NCBI GenBank assembly: GCA_030432595.1
Contig: JAUIGU010000022.1
Coordinates: forward strand, 1 to 64,000
Length of the DNA: 64,000 nucleotides
Source: Phycisphaerae bacterium
GTDB lineage: Bacteria; Planctomycetota; Phycisphaerae; Phycisphaerales; Phycisphaeraceae
Direction: 5' to 3'
Positions 35,213 through 42,781 of this stretch are shown in pieces. The notes under the pieces were generated by a model. That model ran no database searches and was not told where the DNA came from. It saw only the letters and a program-made list of their open reading frames with translations. Each line of letters opens with the position of its first letter. Position 1 is the first letter of the stretch. Made by a program: the position numbers and the translations under genes.

Positions 35213-36922
35213 ATGGGACTGACCGGAGCCCTCCAAGTCGGCAAGTCGGGCCTGCTCGCCCACCAGGCGGCGATCCAGGTCACCGGCAGCAACCTCGCGA
35301 ACGCGGCGACGCCCGGTTACAAGCGGCGCAGCGTCGAGCTGTCGCCGTTGTCCGACCAGCGGATCGACCGTGACAACTTCATCGGGCGTGGCGTGGAGAT
35401 CGCTTCCATCACCCGCGAGGTCAACGAAGCCCTCGAAGCCCGCCTGCGCACCGCGATCACAGACGAGAACGGCAGCGCCACCACGCAGGAGCTGCTCGCC
35501 CAGATCGAGGGTATCCAGGCCGAGCTTTCGGACGTCGATCTGTCCACGCGCCTGACCGAGTACTTCGGCGCCTGGTCGCAGCTGAGCACGAACCCGCAGG
35601 ACGCGTCGCTGCGGACGCTGGTGATTCAGGAGGCGGACAACCTCACCGCGTTTATCCGCGACCTGCGCGACGCGTACGGCTCGCTGGAGAAACAAACGGT
35701 GGATCAGCTCGCGCTCGCCGTGCGCGAGGCCGATGACGTGTTGACACGCATCGAAGAGATCAACGAGCAGATCACCGCGGCGGAAGCGGGCCGGGGCGAC
35801 TCCGGTGGCCTGCGCGACCAGCGGGATCAGCTTCTGGCGCAGCTCTCCACGTCGCTGAACATCTCGACGTACGAGCAGGACAACGGGCAGGTCAACGTGT
35901 TCGTCGGCTCGCTGCCGTTGATCCTCAACGGCGACTCGCGCGGGCTGGAGCTGCGGTCCGAAACGCTCACGGACGGCACGGTCCAGCACAACGTCGTGGT
36001 CAGCGAGGACGGCTCGGTGCTCGACACGTCCAAGGGCCAGCTCGGCGCGCAGGTCGCGTTCCGCAACGGGTCGCTTCAGGGCGCGATCGACGCGATCGAC
36101 CAACTTGCCGGGCAGATCATCTTTCAGACCAACCGCGTCCACAGCACGTCGCAGGGCCTGAGCCTGCGCAACAGCCACGACGGCACGGTCCGGGTGACCG
36201 ACGCCACCGCGGCGCTCAACGACACCGCGGCGACCGAGCTCGAGTTCACGCCGCAGCACGGCTCGTTTCAGCTTCACCTGACCTCGCGCGCGACCGGCAT
36301 CCGCGAAACGAGCACGATCAGCGTTGACCTCGACGGCATCGGCGGGGCGGACACCACGCTCAACGACCTGGCCGCGTCGATCAGCGCGGTGACGGGCGTG
36401 ACGGCGACGGTGACGGCGGACGGCCGGCTCACCCTGGCCGGCGACACGGCCGACACGCTCGTGAGTTTTTCCGACGACAGCTCGGGCGTGCTCGCGGCGC
36501 TGGGGGTCAACGGCTTCTTCGACGGCCAGGACGCCTTCGACATCGCAGTCAACGCCGACGTCGCCGCCGACCCGCGCCTGCTCGCCGCCGCGAAAGAGCA
36601 CCTGCCCGGCGACAACCGCGCCGCGCTCGCCGTCGCCGACCTGGCCAACACCGCGCTCGACGACCTCAACGGCCTGTCGATCACCGAGCACTGGCGGCGG
36701 CATGTGGAAGACGTCAGCGTCGAACTCTCCCGCGCCCGCGACCAGCGCGAGTCCGACTCGGTCGTCCGCGAGAACCTGCAGACCCAGCAGGCCGCGCTTT
36801 CCGGCGTCAACGCGGACGAAGAAGCCATCAACCTCTTGCAGTACCAGCGCGCGTATCAGGCCAGCGCACGGTTCATCAGCGTGGTGGACGAACTGATGCA
36901 GACGTTGATTTCACTTGTCTAA
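35213..36922 (+). CDS. flgK: Flagellar hook-associated protein FlgK
   Basis: 569 residues. First hook-filament junction protein. Rod/hook-type N-terminal motif (QVGKSGLLAHQAAIQVTGSNLANAATPGYKR), FlgK middle segments (DLSTRLTEYFGAWSQLSTNP, LRDQRDQLLAQLSTSLNI) and the C-terminal axial helix (NLLQYQRAYQASARFISVVDELMQTL). Size typical. Shares an operon with flgN and flgL. Confidence 0.95.
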   Translation: MGLTGALQVGKSGLLAHQAAIQVTGSNLANAATPGYKRRSVELSPLSDQRIDRDNFIGRGVEIASITREVNEALEARLRTAITDENGSATTQELLAQIEGIQAELSDVDLSTRLTEYFGAWSQLSTNPQDASLRTLVIQEADNLTAFIRDLRDAYGSLEKQTVDQLALAVREADDVLTRIEEINEQITAAEAGRGDSGGLRDQRDQLLAQLSTSLNISTYEQDNGQVNVFVGSLPLILNGDSRGLELRSETLTDGTVQHNVVVSEDGSVLDTSKGQLGAQVAFRNGSLQGAIDAIDQLAGQIIFQTNRVHSTSQGLSLRNSHDGTVRVTDATAALNDTAATELEFTPQHGSFQLHLTSRATGIRETSTISVDLDGIGGADTTLNDLAASISAVTGVTATVTADGRLTLAGDTADTLVSFSDDSSGVLAALGVNGFFDGQDAFDIAVNADVAADPRLLAAAKEHLPGDNRAALAVADLANTALDDLNGLSITEHWRRHVEDVSVELSRARDQRESDSVVRENLQTQQAALSGVNADEEAINLLQYQRAYQASARFISVVDELMQTLISLV

Positions 36923-36927
36923 GAATT

Positions 36928-37098
36928 GTGAAACCGCAGATGAACACAGATAAACGCAGATTGCTTTTGAGTTCTCAGATCAATTGGCCTGAGGCGTTGT
37001 CGATCCTGGTTGTTTATGGGGTCAAATCTGTGCCATCTGTGAAATCTGCGTGTCCTTCCTTTCGTAATCGGCGTTTATCTGTGTTTATCGGTGGTTTC
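36928..37098. repeat. Palindromic repeat, family F5 (ACACAGATAAACGCAG type)
   Basis: Left arm 36928-36962 containing GAACACAGATAAACGCAG; right arm 37070-37098 containing GCGTTTATCTGTGTTTATC; about 110 nt apart with further ATCTGTG fragments in the loop. Fills the flgK-flgL gap. AT-richer than its surroundings. Confidence 0.75.
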
Positions 37099-37110
37099 AT
37101 CCTCTAACAC

Positions 37111-39081
37111 ATGGCCGGCATCACCCCGATCATCTCGCGTACCTCGACGCTGCTGAACTCGCAGACGGCGCTCGCGCGGCTGCAGGAGACGCAGCGGGAG
37201 CTTTACGATGCGCAAGAGCAGATCACGACCGGGCGGGCGATCAACCGGCCCAGTGACGCGTCGGCGAAGGTGTCGTCGGTGCTCTACCTCGAGCAGCGCC
37301 TCGCCGAGCGGGAGCAGCAGCAGACCAACCTCACTGCCGCGTCGGGCTACCTCAACTTTGCCGACATCGGCCTCGCCGACGCGAACAACCTGCTCAACGA
37401 GGCCCATTCGATCGCGTCGTCGCAGATCGGCGTCGGCTCCGACGAGAACACGCGTAAGTCCCAGGCCATCGTCATCGACAGCCAGGTCCAGGCGCTGCTG
37501 GAGATCGGCAACCGGCAGTTCAACGGGCTGTCCGTGTTCGGCGGCAACAACGGCGCGGCGCCGGGCGAGCGCATCTTCGAGGACTTCCTCGGCGGCGTGC
37601 GCTACGTCGGCAGCGCGGACAACCTCCGGGGCGACGTCGGCAGCTTCGAGCACCAGAACCTCAGCGCCAACGGCGTCGATGCCTTCGGCGCGCTGTCGGG
37701 GCGCGTCAAGAGCACCGTCGACTTCGACCCGGCCGCGACGAGTTCGACACGGCTGGCCGACGTAGACGGCGCGGTCGGCCGGGGCGTGCGCGACGGCACG
37801 ATCAGCCTCAATATCAACGGCACCGTGTACGCGGTGGACCTCACCACCGCCGACACGCTCAGCGACGTCGTCACGCGCGTCAACGACACCATCGCCAACA
37901 ACGCCCCGGGCGCCGGCTCGCTGGCCCTGACCGCGACGGGCTTTGCGCTCACCGGCAACGGCGGCAACACCGTGTCCATCGCCGACCCCACCGGCGGGCA
38001 GACCGCGGTCGATCTCGGGCTCGACGGCGTGTCGTCCACTGGCGGCGTGCCCACCGCCGGCGCGGACGTCGGTGTGCGTCTGACCGAAACCACCGCGCTC
38101 GCCGCGCTGGGCGCCACCATCGACTTTGCGTCCGGCCTGGTCATCACCCAGGGCGCCGAGACGCGCACCGTCGACCTTTCCACCGCCACGACCGTGCAGG
38201 AACTCCAGAACATCATCCGCGATCTTGATCTTGGTTTGCGGATCGACATCAACGCCGCCGGCGACGCGCTGGACCTGGTGACCGAGGTCGCCGGGCTCGA
38301 GTTGTCCGTCGGCGAGAACGGCGGCACCACCGCGGAAGACCTGGGCTGGCGGACGCTCGGCGACGCGACGCTGCTTTCGGACTTCAACCACGGCCGGGGC
38401 GTCGCGACCAAGGCCGGCGAAGACGACGCCCAGTTCACGCTCCACGACGGAACGACGTTCGCGGTCAACTTCGACACGGCCACGACCACGCAGGACGTGC
38501 TGACCCTGATCAACGCCGCCGCCACCACCGCCGGCGCGACCGTCGGCACCGGGCCCGGGCAGTTCGCCGCGACGCTGGCCACCACCGGCAACGGCATCGT
38601 GCTCAACGACAACACCGCCGGCGGCAACGACTTCGTCTTCGAGGAACTCAACCAGTCCCGCGCGATCCAGCATCTTGGTTTCGGCCTGGAAAACAACGCC
38701 GCGGCCGGCACCACCCTGACCAGCACCGACGCCGCCACCGCGCGGGTCGAGAATCTTTTTACGCATCTGATCGATTTACGGAATTCTTTGGACGGCAACG
38801 ACCCGACTGGCATCAGTCTTGCTGCCGGTCGTTTAGAGGACGACATCGAGTCCGCCATCAGCGCCCGCGCCACCGTCGGCGTCCAGGCGAAGCGGCTCGA
38901 AGACACCAAGGCACGCACCGAAGACCAGACGCTCACGGAGCAAGGCATGCTCAGTCAGATCAAAGACGCGGACCTGACCGAGGTCATCACCCGTTACCAG
39001 CAGCTCCAGTTGCAGTTGCAGGCCTCGCTGCAGACGACCGCGCAAATCCAGCAGCTCTCTTTGCTCGACTTCCTGCGCTGA
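37111..39081 (+). CDS. flgL: Flagellar hook-associated protein FlgL, enlarged, with flagellin IN-like repeats
   Basis: 656 residues, about twice a typical FlgL. Flagellin-type N-terminus (LQETQRELYDAQEQITTGRAINRPSDASAKVSSVLYLEQ in parts) and C-terminus (QTLTEQGMLSQIKDADLTEVITRYQQLQLQLQASL in parts). Between them a large insertion holds three beta motifs reminiscent of flagellin IN domains (INGTVYAVDLTTADTLSDVV, TRTVDLSTATTVQELQNI, TTFAVNFDTATTTQDVLT). The insertion would be surface-exposed at the hook-filament junction. Confidence 0.85.
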   Translation: MAGITPIISRTSTLLNSQTALARLQETQRELYDAQEQITTGRAINRPSDASAKVSSVLYLEQRLAEREQQQTNLTAASGYLNFADIGLADANNLLNEAHSIASSQIGVGSDENTRKSQAIVIDSQVQALLEIGNRQFNGLSVFGGNNGAAPGERIFEDFLGGVRYVGSADNLRGDVGSFEHQNLSANGVDAFGALSGRVKSTVDFDPAATSSTRLADVDGAVGRGVRDGTISLNINGTVYAVDLTTADTLSDVVTRVNDTIANNAPGAGSLALTATGFALTGNGGNTVSIADPTGGQTAVDLGLDGVSSTGGVPTAGADVGVRLTETTALAALGATIDFASGLVITQGAETRTVDLSTATTVQELQNIIRDLDLGLRIDINAAGDALDLVTEVAGLELSVGENGGTTAEDLGWRTLGDATLLSDFNHGRGVATKAGEDDAQFTLHDGTTFAVNFDTATTTQDVLTLINAAATTAGATVGTGPGQFAATLATTGNGIVLNDNTAGGNDFVFEELNQSRAIQHLGFGLENNAAAGTTLTSTDAATARVENLFTHLIDLRNSLDGNDPTGISLAAGRLEDDIESAISARATVGVQAKRLEDTKARTEDQTLTEQGMLSQIKDADLTEVITRYQQLQLQLQASLQTTAQIQQLSLLDFLR

Positions 39082-39092
39082 GTGCGCAAAAC

Positions 39093-39111
39093 CTGCATGC
39101 GGATCATGCAG
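39093..39111 (+). promoter_or_regulatory. Possible CsrA hairpin in the fliW leader (upstream)
   Basis: CTGCATG at 39093-39099 pairs perfectly with CATGCAG at 39105-39111 around CGGAT, which exposes GGA. It lies 130 nt upstream of fliW and just after the flgL stop. Confidence 0.35.
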
Positions 39112-39180
39112 AACACGACGCGGCCCCCGGGCACCCACGGCCAGCCCCACCGCGTCCCGATTCGGCGGCACGACGCCGCC

Positions 39181-39204
39181 CCCCGCTCATCGGAGGATGC
39201 GGGG
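39181..39204 (+). promoter_or_regulatory. Possible CsrA hairpin near the fliW start
   Basis: CCCCGC (39181-39186) pairs with GCGGGG (39199-39204); inside, ATC (39089-style inner stem at 39189-39191) pairs with GAT (39196-39198) leaving GGAG in the loop. GGA in the loop of a stem is the core of a CsrA target. It is 36 nt before the fliW ATG. Confidence 0.4.
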
Positions 39205-39240
39205 CAAACCAGGACGGTCGGCCGTGAAGGAACGAAGACG

Positions 39241-39708
39241 ATGAAGATCCAGACCACCCGTTTCGGCACCATCGAGATCGACGCCAGCCGCAAGCTGCGC
39301 TTCCCCCAGGGCATGCTCGGCTTCCCGGACTGCCGGGAGTACGTGCTGCTCGAGACCGGCGACGAGTCGGCCGAGCAACAAGGCCCTTCGTTCTGGTGGC
39401 TGCAGTCGCTGGACGACCCGGCGTTGGCGTTCATCGTCACCGACCCGCTGCTGTTCGTGCCGACCTACCGCGTGCCGGTCCACCCGCCGCAGATGGCCGA
39501 GTTGGGCCTGAGCAAGATCGAAGACGCGCAGGTGCTGGTGATCGTCAACAAGCACGGCCAGACGCTGACCGGCAACCTCCAGGGGCCGCTGGTCATCAAC
39601 CTGCACAGCCGCGAGGGCCAGCAGATGGTGCTCTCCGACCGCCGCTTCACGACCCGCGTGCCGCTGGCGGAGCTGCCGGCCGAACAACCCGCGGCGATGG
39701 CGGGGTGA
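39241..39708 (+). CDS. fliW: Flagellar assembly factor FliW
   Basis: 155 residues, complete. FliW binds CsrA and flagellin alternately, so that free flagellin releases FliW to inhibit CsrA. Recognised by TTRFGTIEIDASRKLRFPQGMLGF, the acidic LLETGDES segment and FWWLQSLDDPALAFIVTDP. Located beside csrA and fliC, the conserved FliW-CsrA-flagellin arrangement known from Bacillus subtilis and related systems. The ATG at 39241 matches the family start. Confidence 0.95.
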   Translation: MKIQTTRFGTIEIDASRKLRFPQGMLGFPDCREYVLLETGDESAEQQGPSFWWLQSLDDPALAFIVTDPLLFVPTYRVPVHPPQMAELGLSKIEDAQVLVIVNKHGQTLTGNLQGPLVINLHSREGQQMVLSDRRFTTRVPLAELPAEQPAAMAG

Positions 39709-39710
39709 GG

Positions 39711-40155
39711 AAGTAGCCAGTAGCCGGTAGTCAGTAGTCAGGAGTGAAACGTCGTGGCTGAATCAAGACCTGCAACTCGAACGTTCACCCAGGTCCAGGC
39801 CTGGCAGAAGGCTCACGCGTTCGTGCTGCTGGTTTACAAAGCCACGAAGAAGTTTCCCGACGACGAGCGCTTCGGGCTCACGGCACAACTCCGCCGCGCC
39901 GCAGTATCGATCCCGGCCAACTTCGCCGAGGGATACGGCAAGCGGTCCAAAGCCGAGAAGCTCCGCTTTATGGAGATCTCGCGCGGCTCGATCGAAGAAT
40001 GCCGCTACTACACGATCCTTGCCGGAGACCTCGGGTACACCAAGACCAACCGACTTGCGGACGCACTCGAAGAGGCAAGCAAACTCCTCGCGTCCTACGC
40101 CGCCGGCCTCCGCCGGTCCCGACAATCCGCCTGACTACTGACTACTGACTACTGA
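39711..40155. mobile_element. Candidate F4 element carrying a four-helix-bundle gene
   Basis: Inverted repeats of CAGTAG/CTACTG units bracket the four-helix-bundle gene: left 39711-39746 (AGTAGCCAGTAGCC, CAGTAGTCAGGAG), right 40131-40155 (CTGACTACTGACTACTGAC). The AGGAG of the gene's ribosome site lies in the left repeat, and the TGA stop (40132-40134) lies in the right repeat. It interrupts the otherwise conserved fliW-csrA neighbourhood. Two copies of the same inverted repeat without the gene are at 29898-29984 and 35109-35205. No transposase is present, so mobilisation in trans or another mechanism is inferred. Confidence 0.55.
39754..40134 (+). CDS. Four-helix-bundle protein (23S rRNA-intervening-sequence type, TIGR02436-like)
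   Basis: 126 residues from a GTG, 9 nt after an AGGAG. Family motifs are clear: VQAWQKAHAFVLLVYKATKKFP, FGLTAQLRRAAVSIPANFAEGYG and GSIEECRYYTILAGDLGY. Homologues occur inside 23S rRNA intervening sequences and as free-standing genes; they form a pentameric four-helix bundle with proposed nucleic-acid binding. No role in flagella is known. The basic C-terminus (GLRRSRQSA) runs into the right inverted repeat, which provides its stop. Confidence 0.9.
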   Translation: MAESRPATRTFTQVQAWQKAHAFVLLVYKATKKFPDDERFGLTAQLRRAAVSIPANFAEGYGKRSKAEKLRFMEISRGSIEECRYYTILAGDLGYTKTNRLADALEEASKLLASYAAGLRRSRQSA

Positions 40156-40206
40156 ATTCCGCCGCTGGAAGCGGCGCATCTGGCCCACGGAAGGAGCCGC
40201 CCCCCC

Positions 40207-40449
40207 ATGCTGGTGCTATCCCGGCAAAGAGACGAAACCATCATGATCGGCGACGGCATCGAGATCACCGTCGTCGACATCCGCGGAGACAAAGTGCGCC
40301 TGGGCATCAACGCCCCGCGCACCGTGCAGGTCCACCGCAAGGAAGTCTACGAAGCCATCCAACGCGAGAACGCCGCCTCCGCCAACGTGCAGGTCAAAGA
40401 CCTCGGCAGCTTGCAACGCAACCTCACCCCGCGGTCCAAGTCCGCGTGA
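40207..40449 (+). CDS. csrA: Carbon storage regulator CsrA
   Basis: 80 residues. RNA-binding translational regulator. [36 protein letters not shown] (in parts) with the RNA-contact residues L4/R6 near the N-terminus and the conserved RLGI strand. A short C-terminal extension ([16 protein letters not shown]) beyond the usual 61-65 residues. Ribosome site GGAAGGAG before the ATG. Immediately upstream of fliC, whose leader carries a near-ideal CsrA hairpin. Confidence 0.95.
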   Translation: MLVLSRQRDETIMIGDGIEITVVDIRGDKVRLGINAPRTVQVHRKEVYEAIQRENAASANVQVKDLGSLQRNLTPRSKSA

Positions 40450-40530
40450 GACCGTCCACCCCGTAACCCCCGCGACGCCCAGGACGGGCCCGCACTTCCC
40501 GGAACTTCTCCCACGCCGACACCCACGCAG

Positions 40531-40556
40531 TAACCCGCCGGCACGCACCCCGACAA
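40531..40556 (+). promoter_or_regulatory. Weak sigma-28-like promoter candidate for fliC
   Basis: TAACCCGC (40531-40538), 10-nt spacer, CCCGACAA (40549-40556), 6 of 8 matches to GCCGATAA. The spacing to the Shine-Dalgarno hairpin would leave almost no leader, so this is doubtful. fliC may instead be expressed from the flgI operon. Confidence 0.25.
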
Positions 40557-40571
40557 TCAAGGAGGATTGTC
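40552..40571 (+). promoter_or_regulatory. CsrA-target hairpin with the fliC Shine-Dalgarno in the loop
   Basis: GACAATC (40552-40558) and GATTGTC (40565-40571) form a perfect 7-bp stem around the hexaloop AAGGAG (40559-40564). The loop holds both the Shine-Dalgarno (8 nt before the fliC ATG at 40573) and the ANGGA core of a CsrA site. Binding of CsrA here would block ribosome access. Established for CsrA-Hag in B. subtilis; inferred here. Confidence 0.75.
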
Positions 40572-40572
40572 A

Positions 40573-42036
40573 ATGTCCCGGATCAACACCAACGTCTCCG
40601 CCCTCATCGCCCAGAACCGGCTCGCGTCGACCAACGCCGACCTCAACACCCGGCTGCAGCGGCTCTCGACCGGCCTGAAGATCAACCGCGGGGCCGACAA
40701 CCCCGCCGGCCTGATCGTCTCCGAGCGCCTGCGCTCCGAGATCCAGTCCGTCGGCCAGGCCGTCGACAACGCCGAGCGGGCCAGCAACGTCATCGCCACC
40801 ACCGAGGCGTCGCTCGACGAGATCAACCAGCTCCTGGTCTCGATCAAGTCGCTCACCATCGAGGCGGCCAACACCGGCGCGTTCTCGCCCGAGGAGATCC
40901 GCGCCAACCAGCTCGAGATCGACTCGGCCGTCGAGTCCATCACCCGCATCAGCAACACCGCCAGCTTCGCCGGGCTCAAGCTGCTCAACGGCTCGCTGGA
41001 GTTCCTCCAGTCCGGTGCCGTCACCAGCCAGATCGCCGACCTGAGCATCAACGGGGCGAACTTCGGCCTGGACGCGAACATCCCCGTCTCGGTCGAAGTC
41101 CTCAACTCCGCCGAACGCGCAACGCTCTTCCTCTCCGGCAACACCACCGGCTCGGTCGGGGCGATCCAGTCGTCGGTCGTTTTCGAGTTGCAGGGCAACA
41201 CCGGCGTGCAGACCTTCAGCTTCGCGTCGGGCACCACGCTCTCCGCCGTCGCCGCCGCCGTCAACCAGATCCGCGACGCCACCGGCGTCACCGCCCGGCT
41301 CGTCTCCGCCACCGACCCGTCCTCGGGCTTGGTCTTCGAGTCCATCGAGTTCGGCACCGACTCGTTCGTCTCCGCCCGCGCCATCGAGGGCGGTGAAGCC
41401 TTCCAGACCTTCGACGCCCAGGCCGGCTCCGCCATCCTCCGCGACACCGGCGAAGACGTCCTCGCCATCGTCAACGGCAACCTCGCCGTCGGCCAGGGCC
41501 TCGACGTCACCCTCAACACCCCCACCCTCAACGTCGAGCTCACCCTCACCTCCGGCGCCGCGCAGGTCATCAACACCGCCTACGACTTCACCGTCACCGG
41601 CGGCGGCGCGACCTTCCAGATCGGCCCGTCGGTCAACTCCCTGCAGCAGGTCGGCTTCGGGCTCAACTCCGTCGCCGCCTCGCGACTGGGCAACGCCCGC
41701 TACGGCTTCCTCAACTCCATCACCACCGGCGGCGCGAACTCCCTCGTGGCCGGCCAGGCCCGCTCCGCCTCGGAGATCATCGACGTCGCCATCGACCAGG
41801 TCTCCCAGGTCCGCGGCCGACTCGGCGCCTTCGAACGCAACACGCTCCAGACCTCGGTGCGTTCGCAACAGATCGCGCTGGAGAACCTCACCGCCGCCGA
41901 GAGCGCCATCCGCGACGCCGATTTCGCCGAGGAAACCTCCGCGCTCACCCGGGCGCAGATCCTCCAGCAGGCCGGCACATCGACGCTCGCGCTGGCGAAC
42001 AGCCAGGCCCAGAGCGTGCTGTCGCTGCTGGGTTAA
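40573..42036 (+). CDS. fliC: Flagellin
   Basis: 487 residues. N-terminal D0/D1 region (SRINTNVSALIAQNRLASTNADLNTRLQRLSTGLKINRGADNPAGLIVSERLRSE in parts) and C-terminal D1/D0 (LENLTAAESAIRDADFAEETSALTRAQILQQAGTSTLALANSQAQSVLSLL in parts) are complete; the central 250 residues form the variable outer domain (D2/D3). Expressed under CsrA control as judged from its leader. It is the last flagellar gene of the locus. Confidence 0.97.
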   Translation: MSRINTNVSALIAQNRLASTNADLNTRLQRLSTGLKINRGADNPAGLIVSERLRSEIQSVGQAVDNAERASNVIATTEASLDEINQLLVSIKSLTIEAANTGAFSPEEIRANQLEIDSAVESITRISNTASFAGLKLLNGSLEFLQSGAVTSQIADLSINGANFGLDANIPVSVEVLNSAERATLFLSGNTTGSVGAIQSSVVFELQGNTGVQTFSFASGTTLSAVAAAVNQIRDATGVTARLVSATDPSSGLVFESIEFGTDSFVSARAIEGGEAFQTFDAQAGSAILRDTGEDVLAIVNGNLAVGQGLDVTLNTPTLNVELTLTSGAAQVINTAYDFTVTGGGATFQIGPSVNSLQQVGFGLNSVAASRLGNARYGFLNSITTGGANSLVAGQARSASEIIDVAIDQVSQVRGRLGAFERNTLQTSVRSQQIALENLTAAESAIRDADFAEETSALTRAQILQQAGTSTLALANSQAQSVLSLLG

Positions 42037-42119
42037 GGCACGAATGAAAACCAAGGCCTGGCCTGGTCGCGTAGGCGGCCGGGCCGGTCACCAGGATCGC
42101 CGGAGTGACCCCGCCCGTC

Positions 42120-42650
42120 ATGAGATCGACGCAACCCTTCCGCCGCCGCCGCGCGCTCGAAGTCGGGATGGACGCCGTCCTGACCACCGCCGCCCGCGCC
42201 CTGGAACGCGGGCACCCGCGCGCCGCGGAGCGGCTGTGCCGGCAGGTGCTCACGCTCGAGCCCGACCACGCGCCGGCGCTGCGCCTGCTCGGGCACGTCG
42301 CCGAGCGCGGCGGCAGCGTGTTCGACGCCCTGCCGCTGCTGGGCCAGGCGATCGCGCTCGAGCCCGACCGTGCGAGCTGGCACCACGAGTACGGCACTTG
42401 GTGCCGCCGCGTCGGCCGGTTCGCCGACGCCGCCGCGGCGCTGCGCACCGCAATCCGCCTCCGGCCGTACCGCGCCGGGTCGATGGTCGAGTTGGGCATG
42501 GCCCTGGCCGCGATGGGCGGCTGCGACGACGCCGAGTACTGGGCCGCCCGCGCCCTGCAGATCGAGCCCGCCAACGCCGACGCCCGCGCACTGCTCGAGT
42601 ACGTCCTCGAAGCCCAACGAGACCTGGACTTAGAAGCCGACGCTGCGTGA
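42120..42650 (+). CDS. TPR-repeat protein
   Basis: 176 residues from the ATG at 42120; a GTG at 42105 would add five residues. Three to four tetratricopeptide-like repeats (RAAERLCRQVLTLEPDHAPALRLLG, DALPLLGQAIALEPDRASWHHEYG, DAAAALRTAIRLRPYRAGSMVELG, DAEYWAARALQIEPANADARAL in parts) and nothing else. TPR proteins serve as interaction platforms. Adjacent to flagellin, so a role in filament or motility regulation is possible but unsupported. Confidence 0.75.
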   Translation: MRSTQPFRRRRALEVGMDAVLTTAARALERGHPRAAERLCRQVLTLEPDHAPALRLLGHVAERGGSVFDALPLLGQAIALEPDRASWHHEYGTWCRRVGRFADAAAALRTAIRLRPYRAGSMVELGMALAAMGGCDDAEYWAARALQIEPANADARALLEYVLEAQRDLDLEADAA

Positions 42651-42680
42651 AATCGCCATCCGAACGGACGGGATTAAGAC

Positions 42681-42777
42681 ACCCATGTGGGTGCCACGGT
42701 CGCTCGCGACCGTGTTGATTGCGCGCTGATGGGTCCGTGATTTTTGTCAGACCACACAATCGCAAGCGGTTGTGTCA
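42681..42777. repeat. Palindromic repeat, family F2, degenerate right arm
   Basis: Left arm 42691-42714 (GTGCCACGGTCGCTCGCGACC); right arm 42753-42777 (CACAATCGCAAGCGGTTGTG), the latter decayed but itself hairpin-forming. It ends 4 nt before the cysS stop codon and may terminate cysS transcription. Confidence 0.65.
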
Positions 42778-42781
42778 ATCC

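Noticed and set aside
40531-40556. Sigma-28 promoter for fliC as a firm call
   Set aside because: Only partial consensus match and the start site would fall on the Shine-Dalgarno hairpin; listed only as weak candidate.
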